From Streptomyces sp. ISL-43 (lineage in GTDB: Bacteria > Actinomycetota > Actinomycetes > Streptomycetales > Streptomycetaceae): a stretch of DNA of 44,614 nt. Position 1 is the stretch's first letter. Every line of letters begins with the position of its first letter. The stretch is taken from assembly GCF_018614195.1 (NCBI RefSeq), contig NZ_JAGGOT010000080.1, positions 1 to 44,614 on the forward strand. Direction: 5' to 3'. A program made the translations under genes and the position numbers. Positions 24,715 through 32,569 of this stretch are shown here, in pieces. The notes beneath the pieces were generated by a model. It made no database searches, had not been told where the DNA came from, and worked only from the letters and a program-made list of their open reading frames with translations.

Positions 24715-26355
24715 TCAGCCGGTTTCCCGCGCGTCCGGGCCCGCGAGGACCGCGTCGACCTTGCGCCGGTCGGCGTCGGCCATCGGCGGCGCCGCCGTGT
24801 CCTTGTAGTACCAGTGGCTCAAGGCGGCCCGCAGGCGCCGGACCCGCCCGGCCCCGCCCCGTTCCGCGGCATCCGGTACCAGCGGCCCCGGCGCCGGCCG
24901 CACCAGCAGCCGGTACCGCTGCGCGGTGCTCAAGGCGCGATGGGACGGCAGGTATCCGCCCTCGACCGTCTGGCGTACCTCGTCCCCCTCCACACCCTGC
25001 TCCAGCGCTTCGGCGTCCTGGTGCTGCAATGCCAGGCAGAGGCGCCGCGTCAGCCAGAAGACACCGGGCGGGAGGAGGAGGAACGCGCACCGCAGGGTCC
25101 ATGTCAGGGCCGGGAGCGGGACCTCGAAGATGAAAGCGAGGAGGTCCTGTGCGCCCGCCACCAGCAGCACCGCGTAGGCGGAGAGCACCGACATGCCCAG
25201 GGCCGTCCGCGCGGGCCGGTTGCGCGGCCGGTCGCACAGGTGCTGCTCGCCCCCGTCGGGGCTGATCCAGCGTTCGAAGAACGGGTACGCGTACAGCCCC
25301 GCGAACAGGAGCCCGGGCAGCAGCACCCCCGCGACGAGGGGGTTCCACATCAGGGTGTGCCCCCACAGCCTGGTCTCCGTAGCGGGCATCAGGCGCAGGG
25401 CGCCTTCCAGGAATCCGACGTACCAGTCGGGCTGCGAACCGGTGGAGACGACATCCGTCCGGTACGGGCCGTACGCCCACACCGGATTGATCTGCGCCAC
25501 GGCTGAGAGAACACCTAGCACTCCCGCGACCATGAAGAAGAAGCCCGCCGACTTCGCCGCGTACCGGGGGAAGAAGGGCTGCCCGACGACGTTGCGGCCC
25601 GTCCTGCCCTGAACCGCCCACTGGGTGTGCTTCAGATGGACGACCAGTACCAGATGCAGCGTCACCAGTGCGAGGAGCAGCCCGGGAACGAGCAGGATGT
25701 GGACCGGGTACAGCCTGGACACGATGTCCTCGCCCGGGTATTCGCCGCCGAAGACGAAGAAGCTCAGGTACGTGCCGACGATGGGCAGGGAGAGCATGAT
25801 GCCCTGGGCCGTACGCAGTCCGGTACCCGACAACAGGTCGTCGGGGAGCGAGTAGCCGGCGAAGCCCTCGACCAGGGCCAGCACGAACATCGTGAGCCCG
25901 ACCATCCAGTTGACCTCGCGCGGCCTGCGGAACGCCCCCGTGAGGAAAACGCGCAGCAGGTGTGCCCCGATCGCGGCGGCGAACAGCAGCGCCGCCCAGT
26001 GGTGCATCTGACGGATCAGCAGGCCGCCGCGCACCTCGAAGCTGATCCGCAGCGTGGACTCGTACGCCGCGGAGACGCGCACGCCGCGCAACGGGGCGTA
26101 CGGGCCCGTATAGGTGACCTCACCCATGGACGGTTCGAAGAAGAGCGCCAGATACGTGCCGGTCAGGATGAGCACGATGAAGCTGTAGAGCGCGATCTCG
26201 CCGAGCAGGAAGGACCAGTGGTCCGGGAACACCTTCCGCAGCCCCGCCTTCAGGGCCTCGGCCAGCGGCAACCGGTCATCGAGCGCGCGACCCGCCCGTC
26301 TCCCGGCCCGTCGCGCCGCACGAGCCGTCCGCGCCCTTCGCCGTCCCAGCAGCAC
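24715..26355 (-). CDS. qcrB: Cytochrome bc complex cytochrome b subunit
   Basis: The 546-residue protein has a basic N-terminus, then DDRLPLAEALKAGLRKVFPDHWSFLLGEIALYS, the usual actinobacterial QcrB entry. Haem-binding His candidates are H118/H119, H132, H219 and H234; the Qo-site PDWY lies at 309-312 (PEWY in most cytochrome b). It oxidises menaquinol in the bc1-aa3 supercomplex. GTG 26355 is chosen because GGGAGG sits 9 bases upstream. qcrA and qcrC are missing nearby, matching the partial ctaD/ctaF set it converges on. Confidence 0.9.
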   Translation of the reverse strand: MLLGRRRARTARAARRAGRRAGRALDDRLPLAEALKAGLRKVFPDHWSFLLGEIALYSFIVLILTGTYLALFFEPSMGEVTYTGPYAPLRGVRVSAAYESTLRISFEVRGGLLIRQMHHWAALLFAAAIGAHLLRVFLTGAFRRPREVNWMVGLTMFVLALVEGFAGYSLPDDLLSGTGLRTAQGIMLSLPIVGTYLSFFVFGGEYPGEDIVSRLYPVHILLVPGLLLALVTLHLVLVVHLKHTQWAVQGRTGRNVVGQPFFPRYAAKSAGFFFMVAGVLGVLSAVAQINPVWAYGPYRTDVVSTGSQPDWYVGFLEGALRLMPATETRLWGHTLMWNPLVAGVLLPGLLFAGLYAYPFFERWISPDGGEQHLCDRPRNRPARTALGMSVLSAYAVLLVAGAQDLLAFIFEVPLPALTWTLRCAFLLLPPGVFWLTRRLCLALQHQDAEALEQGVEGDEVRQTVEGGYLPSHRALSTAQRYRLLVRPAPGPLVPDAAERGGAGRVRRLRAALSHWYYKDTAAPPMADADRRKVDAVLAGPDARETG

Positions 26356-26628
26356 GCTCTCAAGCCTCCCACCGAAAGCAGCCCCGTCCCGGCGGTCGGG
26401 CCGCGGGGGCTTCGGATCCACCGTCGAGCATGGCGTCCCCGGGAGCCGTCGCCGCGAAGGCGCGCAGTCCGCGTCACCTTCACGGTCGGCGGCCGGCGCC
26501 CACGCTCCGGCGGCCCCGTCCGGACGGGTGACGCGGCCCGTCGTTCGGCGGGTCGCGGGCCGGGGACACCGCGGGCGGTCAGGATGTCCCCGGCCCATGG
26601 TGCCGTCCATGACGTAGAGGAGTGCCTC

Positions 26629-26904
26629 ATGCTGGAACGACAGCGACGCAAGAACGCCACCGATGTCACCTTCGTACTGCCTGACGGCGACCCGCCCGGC
26701 CCCGTCAGCGTCGTGGGCACCTTCAACGGCTGGCAGCCCGGAGCCCATGTGTTCGAACCCCGGCCCGACGGGACGCGCGCGGTGACCGTTGCCCTTCCCG
26801 CCAAGGTCACGCACGCCTTCCGGTACCTCGCCGCGGGCGACTACTGGTTCAACGACGAGAGCGCCGACGGCCGCGAAGGCGCCAACAGCTGCGTGCACAC
26901 CTGA
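26629..26904 (+). CDS. Small CBM48/AMPK-type glycogen-binding domain protein
   Basis: The 91-residue protein is a single isoamylase-N/CBM48-like beta-sandwich: VTFVLPDG, VSVVGTFNGWQPG, MFEPRPDG-like turn, then VTHAFRYLAAGDYWFNDESAD. Free-standing domains of this kind are common in Streptomyces and may bind glycogen or another alpha-glucan, or help regulate it. GAGGAG lies 6 bases before ATG 26629. The 273-bp gap to the divergent qcrB shows no other gene. Confidence 0.85.
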   Translation: MLERQRRKNATDVTFVLPDGDPPGPVSVVGTFNGWQPGAHVFEPRPDGTRAVTVALPAKVTHAFRYLAAGDYWFNDESADGREGANSCVHT

Positions 26905-26952
26905 CCGTTCACGGGGCCGGAGGCCGGCGAGTCGTCGCGCCGGTGTCGCAGG

Positions 26953-27140
26953 GGACTTCCGCTCCGACCCCGACGACTGCGAGAGCTACGGACGCGATCT
27001 GCTCACCGGCGCCGCGCTGAGCCGGGACGAGTGCCGCAGGTTGCACCCGGACGGGAAGGCCACCCTGCGCACGGCCCCGTACATGCCGCCGGACGCGGTT
27101 CCCGACCCGCGCCACCCGCTGTGGCTCACCGCCGGCCGCC
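26953..27140 (+). pseudogene. Remnant of a molybdopterin oxidoreductase (formate dehydrogenase-like)
   Basis: One frame reads SDPDDCESYGRDLLTGAAL, then LHPDGKATLRTAPYMPP and DPRHPLWLTAGR. This matches the segment just before the final domain of FdhF-like molybdopterin enzymes (DLLTG...Y.A..P.GRA.L..A.Y.PP...PD..YPL.LTTGR). Upstream and downstream parts are gone. Base choice is clearly coding-like, so this is a gene fragment rather than random open frame. Confidence 0.5.
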
Positions 27141-27219
27141 GTCGCCGCCTGAGTCGCGTCAGGGAAGATCCCGCGCGGTGGAGGGTTTCGGGAGGAGCGA
27201 TCGCGGCAAGGCGCCACGT

Positions 27220-27663
27220 ATGGTGCGAATCGGATACACGATGATGACCGAGCAGGCCGGACCGCGTGAGCTCGTGTCCCACGTGGTGGGAGCGGAGGAG
27301 GCGGGATTCGATTTCTCGGTCGTCTCCGACCACTCCTTCCCCTGGCTGCGATCGCAGGGGCACGCGTCGTACGCGTGGAGCGTCCTGGGGGCGGCCGCGC
27401 AGGCCACCTCCCGGAGCTGGAAGGTGAACCCCGAACTACCCGGCCCCGCCGGCTTCGAGCAGGCATCGCAGCACACCCGGCCCGAAGACGTCGCCGAGGC
27501 CATCGCGTGCGGCGACGACGTGGACGCGTTCGTCGACGCCGTACGCCCGTACGCGGAAGCGGGGTTCACCGAGGTCGCCCTGGTCCAGATCGGCGGCGAC
27601 CGGCAAAAGCCCTTCCTGGCATGGGCCGAGGCCGAACTGCTGCCCGCGCTCCGCGACCTGTGA
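27220..27663 (+). CDS. F420-dependent LLM-type oxidoreductase with large in-frame deletion
   Basis: The product is 147 residues where the family (TIGR03557-like, F420-dependent glucose-6-phosphate dehydrogenase relatives) has about 320. Residues 1-64 match the family N-terminus (IGYTMMTEQAGPRELV, EEAGFDFSVVSDHSFPWLRSQG, LGAAAQATSR). From W66 the chain matches its last 80 residues (WKVNPELPGPAGFEQASQ, VAEAIACGDDVDAFVDAV, FTEVALVQIGGD). Roughly 180 residues forming most of the barrel and F420 site are missing, with the frame kept. The junction lies near 27408-27415. The protein is probably inactive. The HAD gene follows after 13 bases. Confidence 0.75.
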   Translation: MVRIGYTMMTEQAGPRELVSHVVGAEEAGFDFSVVSDHSFPWLRSQGHASYAWSVLGAAAQATSRSWKVNPELPGPAGFEQASQHTRPEDVAEAIACGDDVDAFVDAVRPYAEAGFTEVALVQIGGDRQKPFLAWAEAELLPALRDL

Positions 27664-27676
27664 GGAGACCGCCGCC

Positions 27677-28348
27677 ATGAACCGCGCTGCCCTCTTCGAC
27701 GTCGACGGCACCCTCACGGACACCAACCACCTCCACGTGACGGCCTGGTGGGAAGCGCTGCGCCAGTGCGGCCACCGGGTCCCCATGCACGCCATCCACC
27801 GGGCGATCGGACTGCCCGGCGAAGACCTCCTCGACCACCTCCTCGGCGAGGACCGCGACCACGGCGACGACGACCGGCTCAGCGGCGCCCACGACACCCT
27901 GTACGCCACCTACTTCGACCGGCTCCCCGCCCTGGAGGCGGCCGCCGACCTCCTGCGCACCCTCGCGGGGGCCGGGTGGAAGGTCCTGCTCGTCACCTCC
28001 GCCAAGGACAGCGAACTGGGCGCCCTGCGCCGGGCCATCGACGCCGACGACGCCATCACCGACACGGCGACCTCCGACGACGTGGAGGAGGGCAAGCCCG
28101 CGCCGGACCCCGTGCACCACGCCCTCGAACTGGCGCGGGTACCGCCCGAGCGAGCGGTGTTCGTCGGCGACACCGTCTGGGACATGAAGGCCGCCGTCCG
28201 GGCCGGCGTCGCCGGAGTCGGCCTCCTGTGCGGCGGAATTCCCCGCTACGACCTGGAGGAGGCGGGAGCGGCCGCCGTCTACGGGGACCCGGCAGATCTC
28301 CTGGCAGCACTCGGTGACAGCCCGTTCTCCGACGTGCCCGCCGCGTGA
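27677..28348 (+). CDS. HAD-superfamily phosphatase (beta-phosphoglucomutase-like)
   Basis: The 223-residue enzyme shows all four HAD motifs: DVDGT (residues 8-12, nucleophile and acid), LLVTSAKDS (Thr/Ser motif), EGKPAPDP (Lys) and FVGDTVWDM (acidic pair). A helical cap lies between motifs I and II. It should dephosphorylate or isomerise a small phosphorylated metabolite in the cytoplasm. GAGGAG precedes ATG 27677. A SigB-like promoter for the P450 gene starts 12 bases after its stop. Confidence 0.9.
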   Translation: MNRAALFDVDGTLTDTNHLHVTAWWEALRQCGHRVPMHAIHRAIGLPGEDLLDHLLGEDRDHGDDDRLSGAHDTLYATYFDRLPALEAAADLLRTLAGAGWKVLLVTSAKDSELGALRRAIDADDAITDTATSDDVEEGKPAPDPVHHALELARVPPERAVFVGDTVWDMKAAVRAGVAGVGLLCGGIPRYDLEEAGAAAVYGDPADLLAALGDSPFSDVPAA

Positions 28349-28359
28349 GCCCCGCCGAG

Positions 28360-28383
28360 GAATGCGAGGGACGAGCCCGGGTA
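28360..28383 (+). promoter_or_regulatory. SigB-like stress promoter before the CYP152 gene
   Basis: GAAT (28360-28363), 15 bases, GGGTA (28379-28383), extended to GGGTAGGCGC. The -35 side reads GAGGAATGCG, identical to the site at 30951. Only 10 bases separate the -10 from ATG 28394, so the transcript would be leaderless. Confidence 0.6.
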
Positions 28384-28393
28384 GGCGCTGGAC

Positions 28394-29650
28394 ATGCTTC
28401 GAATGATCGACAGCACGGTTCCGCTGCTGGTCCAGGGCTACGGATGGCTCCCCGACCTGCGTAGACGCCGCGGCGGTGCCACCGTCGTGCGCACGCGGCT
28501 CGCCGGCCGCAGGGCCGTCGTGCTGCACGGGCCCGAAGCTGTGGAGTTCTTCTACGACGAGCGTCACGTGGTACGGCACGGAGCGCTTCCGACACCCGTC
28601 CTGGACACCCTGTTCGGCCGGGGCGCCGTGCACACCCTCGACGGTGACGCCCACCGCGTCCGCAAGGACATGTTCGTCACCCTGCTGATGGCCGACCGGG
28701 GCGTCGAAGCGCTGCTCGCCCGGGTACGCCGCCACTGGAGCCGGGCCGTCGAGAGCTGGGCGGGGCACGAGGTGGTCCTCTTCGAGGAGACGGCCCGCGT
28801 TCTGGCCCGGGCGGTCTGTGACTGGACGGGCCTGCCCGTCTCCCAGGCGCAGACCCTCGAGCTCGCCGACGACTGCCTGGCCATGGTGGACGGATTCGCT
28901 ACCCCCGGCCCGCGCCACTGGAGGGCGCGCGGCGCGCGGCGCCGGCAGGAGAGGTCGCTGGCCCGCGTCATCGAGGAGGTACGCGGGGGAGTCGTCCACC
29001 TGGACGCGGCTGCCCGCGCCGACGACAGCGCGGGGAACCGCAGGGCTCTGGAGACGGTGGCCTGGCACCGGGATGCGGGCGGGAGACTCCTCGATTCCCG
29101 CACCGCGGCCGTCGAGCTGCTCAACATCATCCGCCCGACCGTCGCCATCGCCTGGTTCGCGGTGTTCGCCGCGCACGCCCTCCACCGCGATCCGCGGCGG
29201 CGCGACGAACTCCGGGCGGACACCGGCCCGTACGCCAGGGCCTTCGCCCACGAAGTGCGTCGCTTCTACCCCTTCGTTCCCTTCGTGGCCGGTCTCGCCC
29301 CGCGCGACGCGGTCTTCCACGGCGAGACGATCCGGGAGGGGACGCTCGTCGTCCTCGACGTCTACGGACACCACCACGACCCCGCGCTGTGGCCCGACCC
29401 CTACCGCTTCGACCCGCACCGCTTCCTCGGCGCCACGACCACGCCCGGCGACCTCATCCCGCAGGGCGGCGGTGACGCCCGGACCGGCCACCGGTGCCCC
29501 GGCGAGGACATCTCGATGGCGGTCCTGAGCGAACTCGCCACCGCTCTGGCGGGCCTCGACCTCGACGTCCCCGAGCAGGACCTCACCATCCCGCTCGACC
29601 GCATCCCGACGCGGCCGCGCAGCGGCTTCGCCATCGTGCCGGCCCTCTGA
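28394..29650 (+). CDS. Cytochrome P450, CYP152 (fatty acid peroxygenase) family
   Basis: The 418-residue P450 has the CYP152 hallmarks: an Arg-Pro in the I helix (IIRPTVAIAWFAVF) in place of the usual acid-alcohol pair, and the haem Cys in PQGGGDARTGHRCPGE near residue 375. Members use hydrogen peroxide to hydroxylate fatty acids at the alpha or beta position or to decarboxylate them. Here the Arg anchors the substrate carboxylate. ATG 28394 lacks a ribosome site but sits where a leaderless transcript from the promoter at 28360 should begin; ATG 28403 is the alternative. DUF5709 follows after 20 bases. Confidence 0.9.
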   Translation: MLRMIDSTVPLLVQGYGWLPDLRRRRGGATVVRTRLAGRRAVVLHGPEAVEFFYDERHVVRHGALPTPVLDTLFGRGAVHTLDGDAHRVRKDMFVTLLMADRGVEALLARVRRHWSRAVESWAGHEVVLFEETARVLARAVCDWTGLPVSQAQTLELADDCLAMVDGFATPGPRHWRARGARRRQERSLARVIEEVRGGVVHLDAAARADDSAGNRRALETVAWHRDAGGRLLDSRTAAVELLNIIRPTVAIAWFAVFAAHALHRDPRRRDELRADTGPYARAFAHEVRRFYPFVPFVAGLAPRDAVFHGETIREGTLVVLDVYGHHHDPALWPDPYRFDPHRFLGATTTPGDLIPQGGGDARTGHRCPGEDISMAVLSELATALAGLDLDVPEQDLTIPLDRIPTRPRSGFAIVPAL

Positions 29651-29670
29651 TCGAGAAGGAGGAAGAAGTC

Positions 29671-30150
29671 ATGAGCAGGACCACACCGTACGGCGACGAC
29701 GTCTACCAGCCGCTCGACCCGGACGACCCGGCCGATGCGCAGCCCGACATGGAGAACGCCCTGGACGAACCCGGTCTCGACGAGAACCTGGACACGGGGT
29801 ACTCGCCGCCCGAGAGGCCCTACGCGGTCAACGACCACGGCACCACCGCGGAGGAGCGGCACGTCGGTGAGAGTCTCGAGCGGCGCCTCGCCCGCGAGGT
29901 TCCCGACATCGACGTCGACGTCGATGCCGAGGAGCGAACCTGGGACGATGCCGCCGACGAAACGGGAGGAGCCGCCCAAGCCGGTCCGGTACGGGCCGGA
30001 CGGCTGGCCCCGTCCGGGGAAACCGCTCCCGGACACCCCCTCTCCGTCCGTGCCCGCGACGTGGGCGTGAACGGAGGAGCCGCATCGGCGGAGGAGGCCG
30101 CCGTACACCTCATCGAGGAAGAGGACGAGGACCTCACAAGCGGTTCCTGA
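29671..30150 (+). CDS. DUF5709 acidic hydrophilic protein
   Basis: This 159-residue, strongly acidic protein has no hydrophobic segment. It shows the DUF5709 order: DDVYQPLDPD near the start, then LDEPGLDENLDTGYSPPERP, then ERHVGESLERRLAREVPD, and ends in AAVHLIEEEDED. The function is unknown; it is a common partner of stress-type loci in Streptomyces. AAGGAGGAAG gives a strong ribosome site. It is probably co-transcribed with the P450. Confidence 0.85.
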   Translation: MSRTTPYGDDVYQPLDPDDPADAQPDMENALDEPGLDENLDTGYSPPERPYAVNDHGTTAEERHVGESLERRLAREVPDIDVDVDAEERTWDDAADETGGAAQAGPVRAGRLAPSGETAPGHPLSVRARDVGVNGGAASAEEAAVHLIEEEDEDLTSGS

Positions 30151-30302
30151 CCCGCGACGTCAGCCGGGAGGGTCAACGGCGGGGGGCCGTGCGCCTCAGA
30201 TTGTGGGACCCGTCGACCTGGCTGCCGCGTGTACGCGCTCCAACCGGGCAGGGGGATGTTAGACAGCGGCTTCACCCATAGCGGAGCCCGAGGAGCGGTC
30301 GG

Positions 30303-30932
30303 ATGAATCAGACCCCATCACCCCACCGCCCCCCGGCCGTGCCGGACGCGGTACCGGAAGCCGACGCCGATGTCGAAGCCGACGTCGAAGCCGACGTCGA
30401 AGCCGACGTCGCGCCGGCCCGGGACACACTGGGCCCCGCGATCGGGATCCTGATGGCACTGGTGCCCTGTACGTCCGAAACCGCCCGCCGCATCCTCGCC
30501 GACGCGGCCCGGGCGGCGGGCGCCACGCCCCAGCTCATGGCGCGGACGGCCATCGCCACGCGCGCCCACCCCGGGGAGGCCGGGGCCGACCCGGTGCTCG
30601 AACGGGCCCTGCGCACGGTGATCGCCCACGCCCGGACCCCCTCGTCCGCCCTGGAGCCCGCGCCCGCCGGCATGCTGCCGGCCCCCTTCGTGTTGCGCCA
30701 GCACCTGAACCACCTGCGCGCCGCGCGCCGCCGTACTCTGGCCGCACCCGACGATCCCGCCCTGCGCGCCGAACTCGACAGCGCCACGTACACGCTGTGC
30801 GTCCTGATGGGCGCGAACAGTGCCCACGGCGCCCTCCTCGCGGCCGAGGAGGCGGTGGCCGCCCACCGCCTCCCCGCGTCCGCTTCCGAGGGCCCCGCTC
30901 CCGTACGGCCATCCGCGACCGGTCCCGCCTGA
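30303..30932 (+). CDS. ANTAR-like plus DUF5133-like protein
   Basis: The 209-residue protein has a disordered acidic N-terminus (about 12-37) made of repeats of EADV. An ANTAR-like three-helix segment follows (about 40-90: LGPAIGILMALVPCTSETARRIL, then ATPQLMARTAIA), then a C-terminal segment (about 122-190) that resembles DUF5133 (FVLRQHLNHLRAARR, DSATYTLCVLMGA). ANTAR domains bind RNA hairpins to prevent termination, but the fit is only moderate. GAGGAG lies before ATG 30303. The 152-bp gap upstream shows no gene or clear promoter. Confidence 0.65.
   Translation: MNQTPSPHRPPAVPDAVPEADADVEADVEADVEADVAPARDTLGPAIGILMALVPCTSETARRILADAARAAGATPQLMARTAIATRAHPGEAGADPVLERALRTVIAHARTPSSALEPAPAGMLPAPFVLRQHLNHLRAARRRTLAAPDDPALRAELDSATYTLCVLMGANSAHGALLAAEEAVAAHRLPASASEGPAPVRPSATGPA
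30366..30413 (+). repeat. Four 12-bp in-frame coding repeats
   Basis: The unit GCCGACGTCGAA is repeated four times with small changes in the first and last copies. It encodes (A-D-V-E) and is a likely site of copy-number change. The repeat lies in the disordered N-terminus of the ANTAR-like protein. Confidence 0.75.
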
Positions 30933-30953
30933 CGGCGCCGCGAATGCGGTGAG

Positions 30954-30977
30954 GAATGCGGCCGGGTCGAGCGGGTA
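30954..30977 (+). promoter_or_regulatory. SigB-like stress promoter before the Rho-N-like gene
   Basis: GAAT (30954-30957), 15 bases, GGGTA (30973-30977), extended to GGGTAGGCGC. The match to the site at 28360 covers GAGGAATGCG, equal spacing and the full 10-base -10 block. The -10 is 87 bases before ATG 31065. Confidence 0.6.
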
Positions 30978-31064
30978 GGCGCAACCCGCCGAGGGACGAC
31001 CCGTCTCGCGCGCACCGCGCAGCGGCTTCGCCGTGTCGGCATCGATACGAGCCAGGGAGCCAGC

Positions 31065-31388
31065 ATGCCTCGCGGTTCCAGCCCCAAGCGTGAACGCCAG
31101 TACGAACACATCAAGGAGAGTGCCGAGAAGCGCGGCGAGAGCGCCGGGCGCGCCAAGGAAATCGCGGCGCGGACGGTGAACAAGGAACGGGCCCGCTCGG
31201 GCGAGTCGAAGACGGCGAGCAAGAGCTCGATCGAGGACATGTCCTCATCCAAGCGGGGCGGACAGCGCTCCCACAGCGGCTCCGAGGGCCCGACGTACGA
31301 CCAGCTGTACGCGGAGGCCAAGCGCCGCAACCTGCACGGCCGCTCCTCCATGGACAAGGCCGAACTGAAGCGCGAGCTCGGCCACTGA
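31065..31388 (+). CDS. Small basic protein with C-terminal Rho-N/SAP-like motif
   Basis: The 107-residue protein is very hydrophilic, with many Lys, Arg, Glu and Ser (SPKRERQYEHIKESAEKRGE). It ends in YDQLYAEAKRRNLHGRSSMDKAELKRELG, a helix-turn-helix pair like the Rho N-terminal or SAP motif that binds nucleic acid. Related Streptomyces proteins are often labelled plasmid stabilisation protein without proof. GGGAG precedes ATG 31065. The epimerase gene follows after 36 bases. Confidence 0.75.
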   Translation: MPRGSSPKRERQYEHIKESAEKRGESAGRAKEIAARTVNKERARSGESKTASKSSIEDMSSSKRGGQRSHSGSEGPTYDQLYAEAKRRNLHGRSSMDKAELKRELGH

Positions 31389-31424
31389 CCCGGCCGCGGC
31401 ACCCTGACGGAAGGAGCCGAGCAG

Positions 31425-32501
31425 ATGACACCGCACCCAGCGGCCGGGCAGGCGGAAGGCGCCACGCGCGTCGTGGTCGTCGGAGCCACCGGCAACGTGG
31501 GCACCAGCGTGGTGCAGGCCCTGTCCGAAGACGCCTCCGTGGCCTCCGTGCTCGGCCTGGCCCGGCGCGTGCCCGGCTGGCGGCCGCCGAAGACCCACTG
31601 GCAGGCGGTCGACATCGAGCCGGGCGGCGGCGACCTCGTGCCGCTCTTCACCGGCGCGGACGCCGTCATCCACCTCGCCTGGAAGTTCCAGCCCACCCAC
31701 CATCCGGACGAGACCTGGCGCACCAACGTCCTCGGCAGCATCCGCGTCTTCGACGCCGTGGTCGCCGCGGGCGTGCCCGCCCTCATCCATGCCTCCTCGG
31801 TCGGAGCGTACTCACCCGGCCCCAAGGACCGGGCGGTCGACGAGTCCTGGCCGACCCACGGCTGGCCGCAGGCCGCGTACACGCGGGAGAAGGCCTATCT
31901 CGAACGGGTACTCGACGCCTACGAACGGGCCCACCCCGACATCCGCGTCGTCCGAATGCGCCCGGCCTTCCTCTTCAAGCGGGAGTCGGCCTCCGAGCAG
32001 CGCCGGATCTTCGCCGGACGGCTGCTGCCGGGGCGCCTCGTACGGCCCGACCTCATCCCCGTCGTGCCCGACCTGCCGGGGCTGCGCTTCCAGGCCCTGC
32101 ACACCGACGACGCGGCCGCCGCCTACCGGGCGGCCGTCACCCTTCCGGTGCGCGGTCCCTTCAACCTGGCGGCCGAACCGCCCCTGGACGCAGGAGTCCT
32201 GGCCCGGGTCTTCGACGCGCGGAGCCTGCCGATGCCCGCCGGTCCGGTACGGGCGGCCCTCGCCGCGGCGTGGCGGCTCCACCTGGTGCCCGCCTCCCCG
32301 GACCTCTTCGACGCCGTCCTGCGCCTGCCGCTGCTGGACTGCACCCGCGCGCGGGAGGAACTCGCGTGGGAGCCGCACCGCACGTCGGTGGAGGCCTTCG
32401 AGGAGTTCCTCGCCGGACTGCGGGGCGGAGCGGGCATGGACACCGCGCCGCTGGCCGCCGACCGGGCCTACGCCTCCTCCTCGCTCCTGGCCGGTGCGTG
32501 A
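31425..32501 (+). CDS. NAD-dependent epimerase/extended SDR
   Basis: The 358-residue protein has the nucleotide-binding fingerprint VVVVGATGNVGTSVV (about 11-25), HASSVGAYSPG around the catalytic Ser and the YTREK active-site pair (YxxxK), the normal extended SDR set. It probably acts on a nucleotide sugar or similar carbonyl compound; the substrate is unknown. GGAAGGAG lies before ATG 31425, and the short gap suggests an operon with the upstream gene under the stress-like promoter. Confidence 0.85.
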   Translation: MTPHPAAGQAEGATRVVVVGATGNVGTSVVQALSEDASVASVLGLARRVPGWRPPKTHWQAVDIEPGGGDLVPLFTGADAVIHLAWKFQPTHHPDETWRTNVLGSIRVFDAVVAAGVPALIHASSVGAYSPGPKDRAVDESWPTHGWPQAAYTREKAYLERVLDAYERAHPDIRVVRMRPAFLFKRESASEQRRIFAGRLLPGRLVRPDLIPVVPDLPGLRFQALHTDDAAAAYRAAVTLPVRGPFNLAAEPPLDAGVLARVFDARSLPMPAGPVRAALAAAWRLHLVPASPDLFDAVLRLPLLDCTRAREELAWEPHRTSVEAFEEFLAGLRGGAGMDTAPLAADRAYASSSLLAGA

Positions 32502-32535
32502 CCGTGCCCCTGCCCGGGTCCGGGAGCGTGAGGGG

Positions 32536-32559
32536 GTGTGCGAGGTCTCCGGGCGGGTA
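32536..32559 (+). promoter_or_regulatory. SigB-like promoter before the SDR gene
   Basis: GTGT (32536-32539), 15 bases, GGGTA (32555-32559; extended GGGTAGCCGC). The -10 lies 10 bases before ATG 32570, the same distance as for the P450 gene, again implying a leaderless transcript. Confidence 0.45.
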
Positions 32560-32569
32560 GCCGCAGCTC

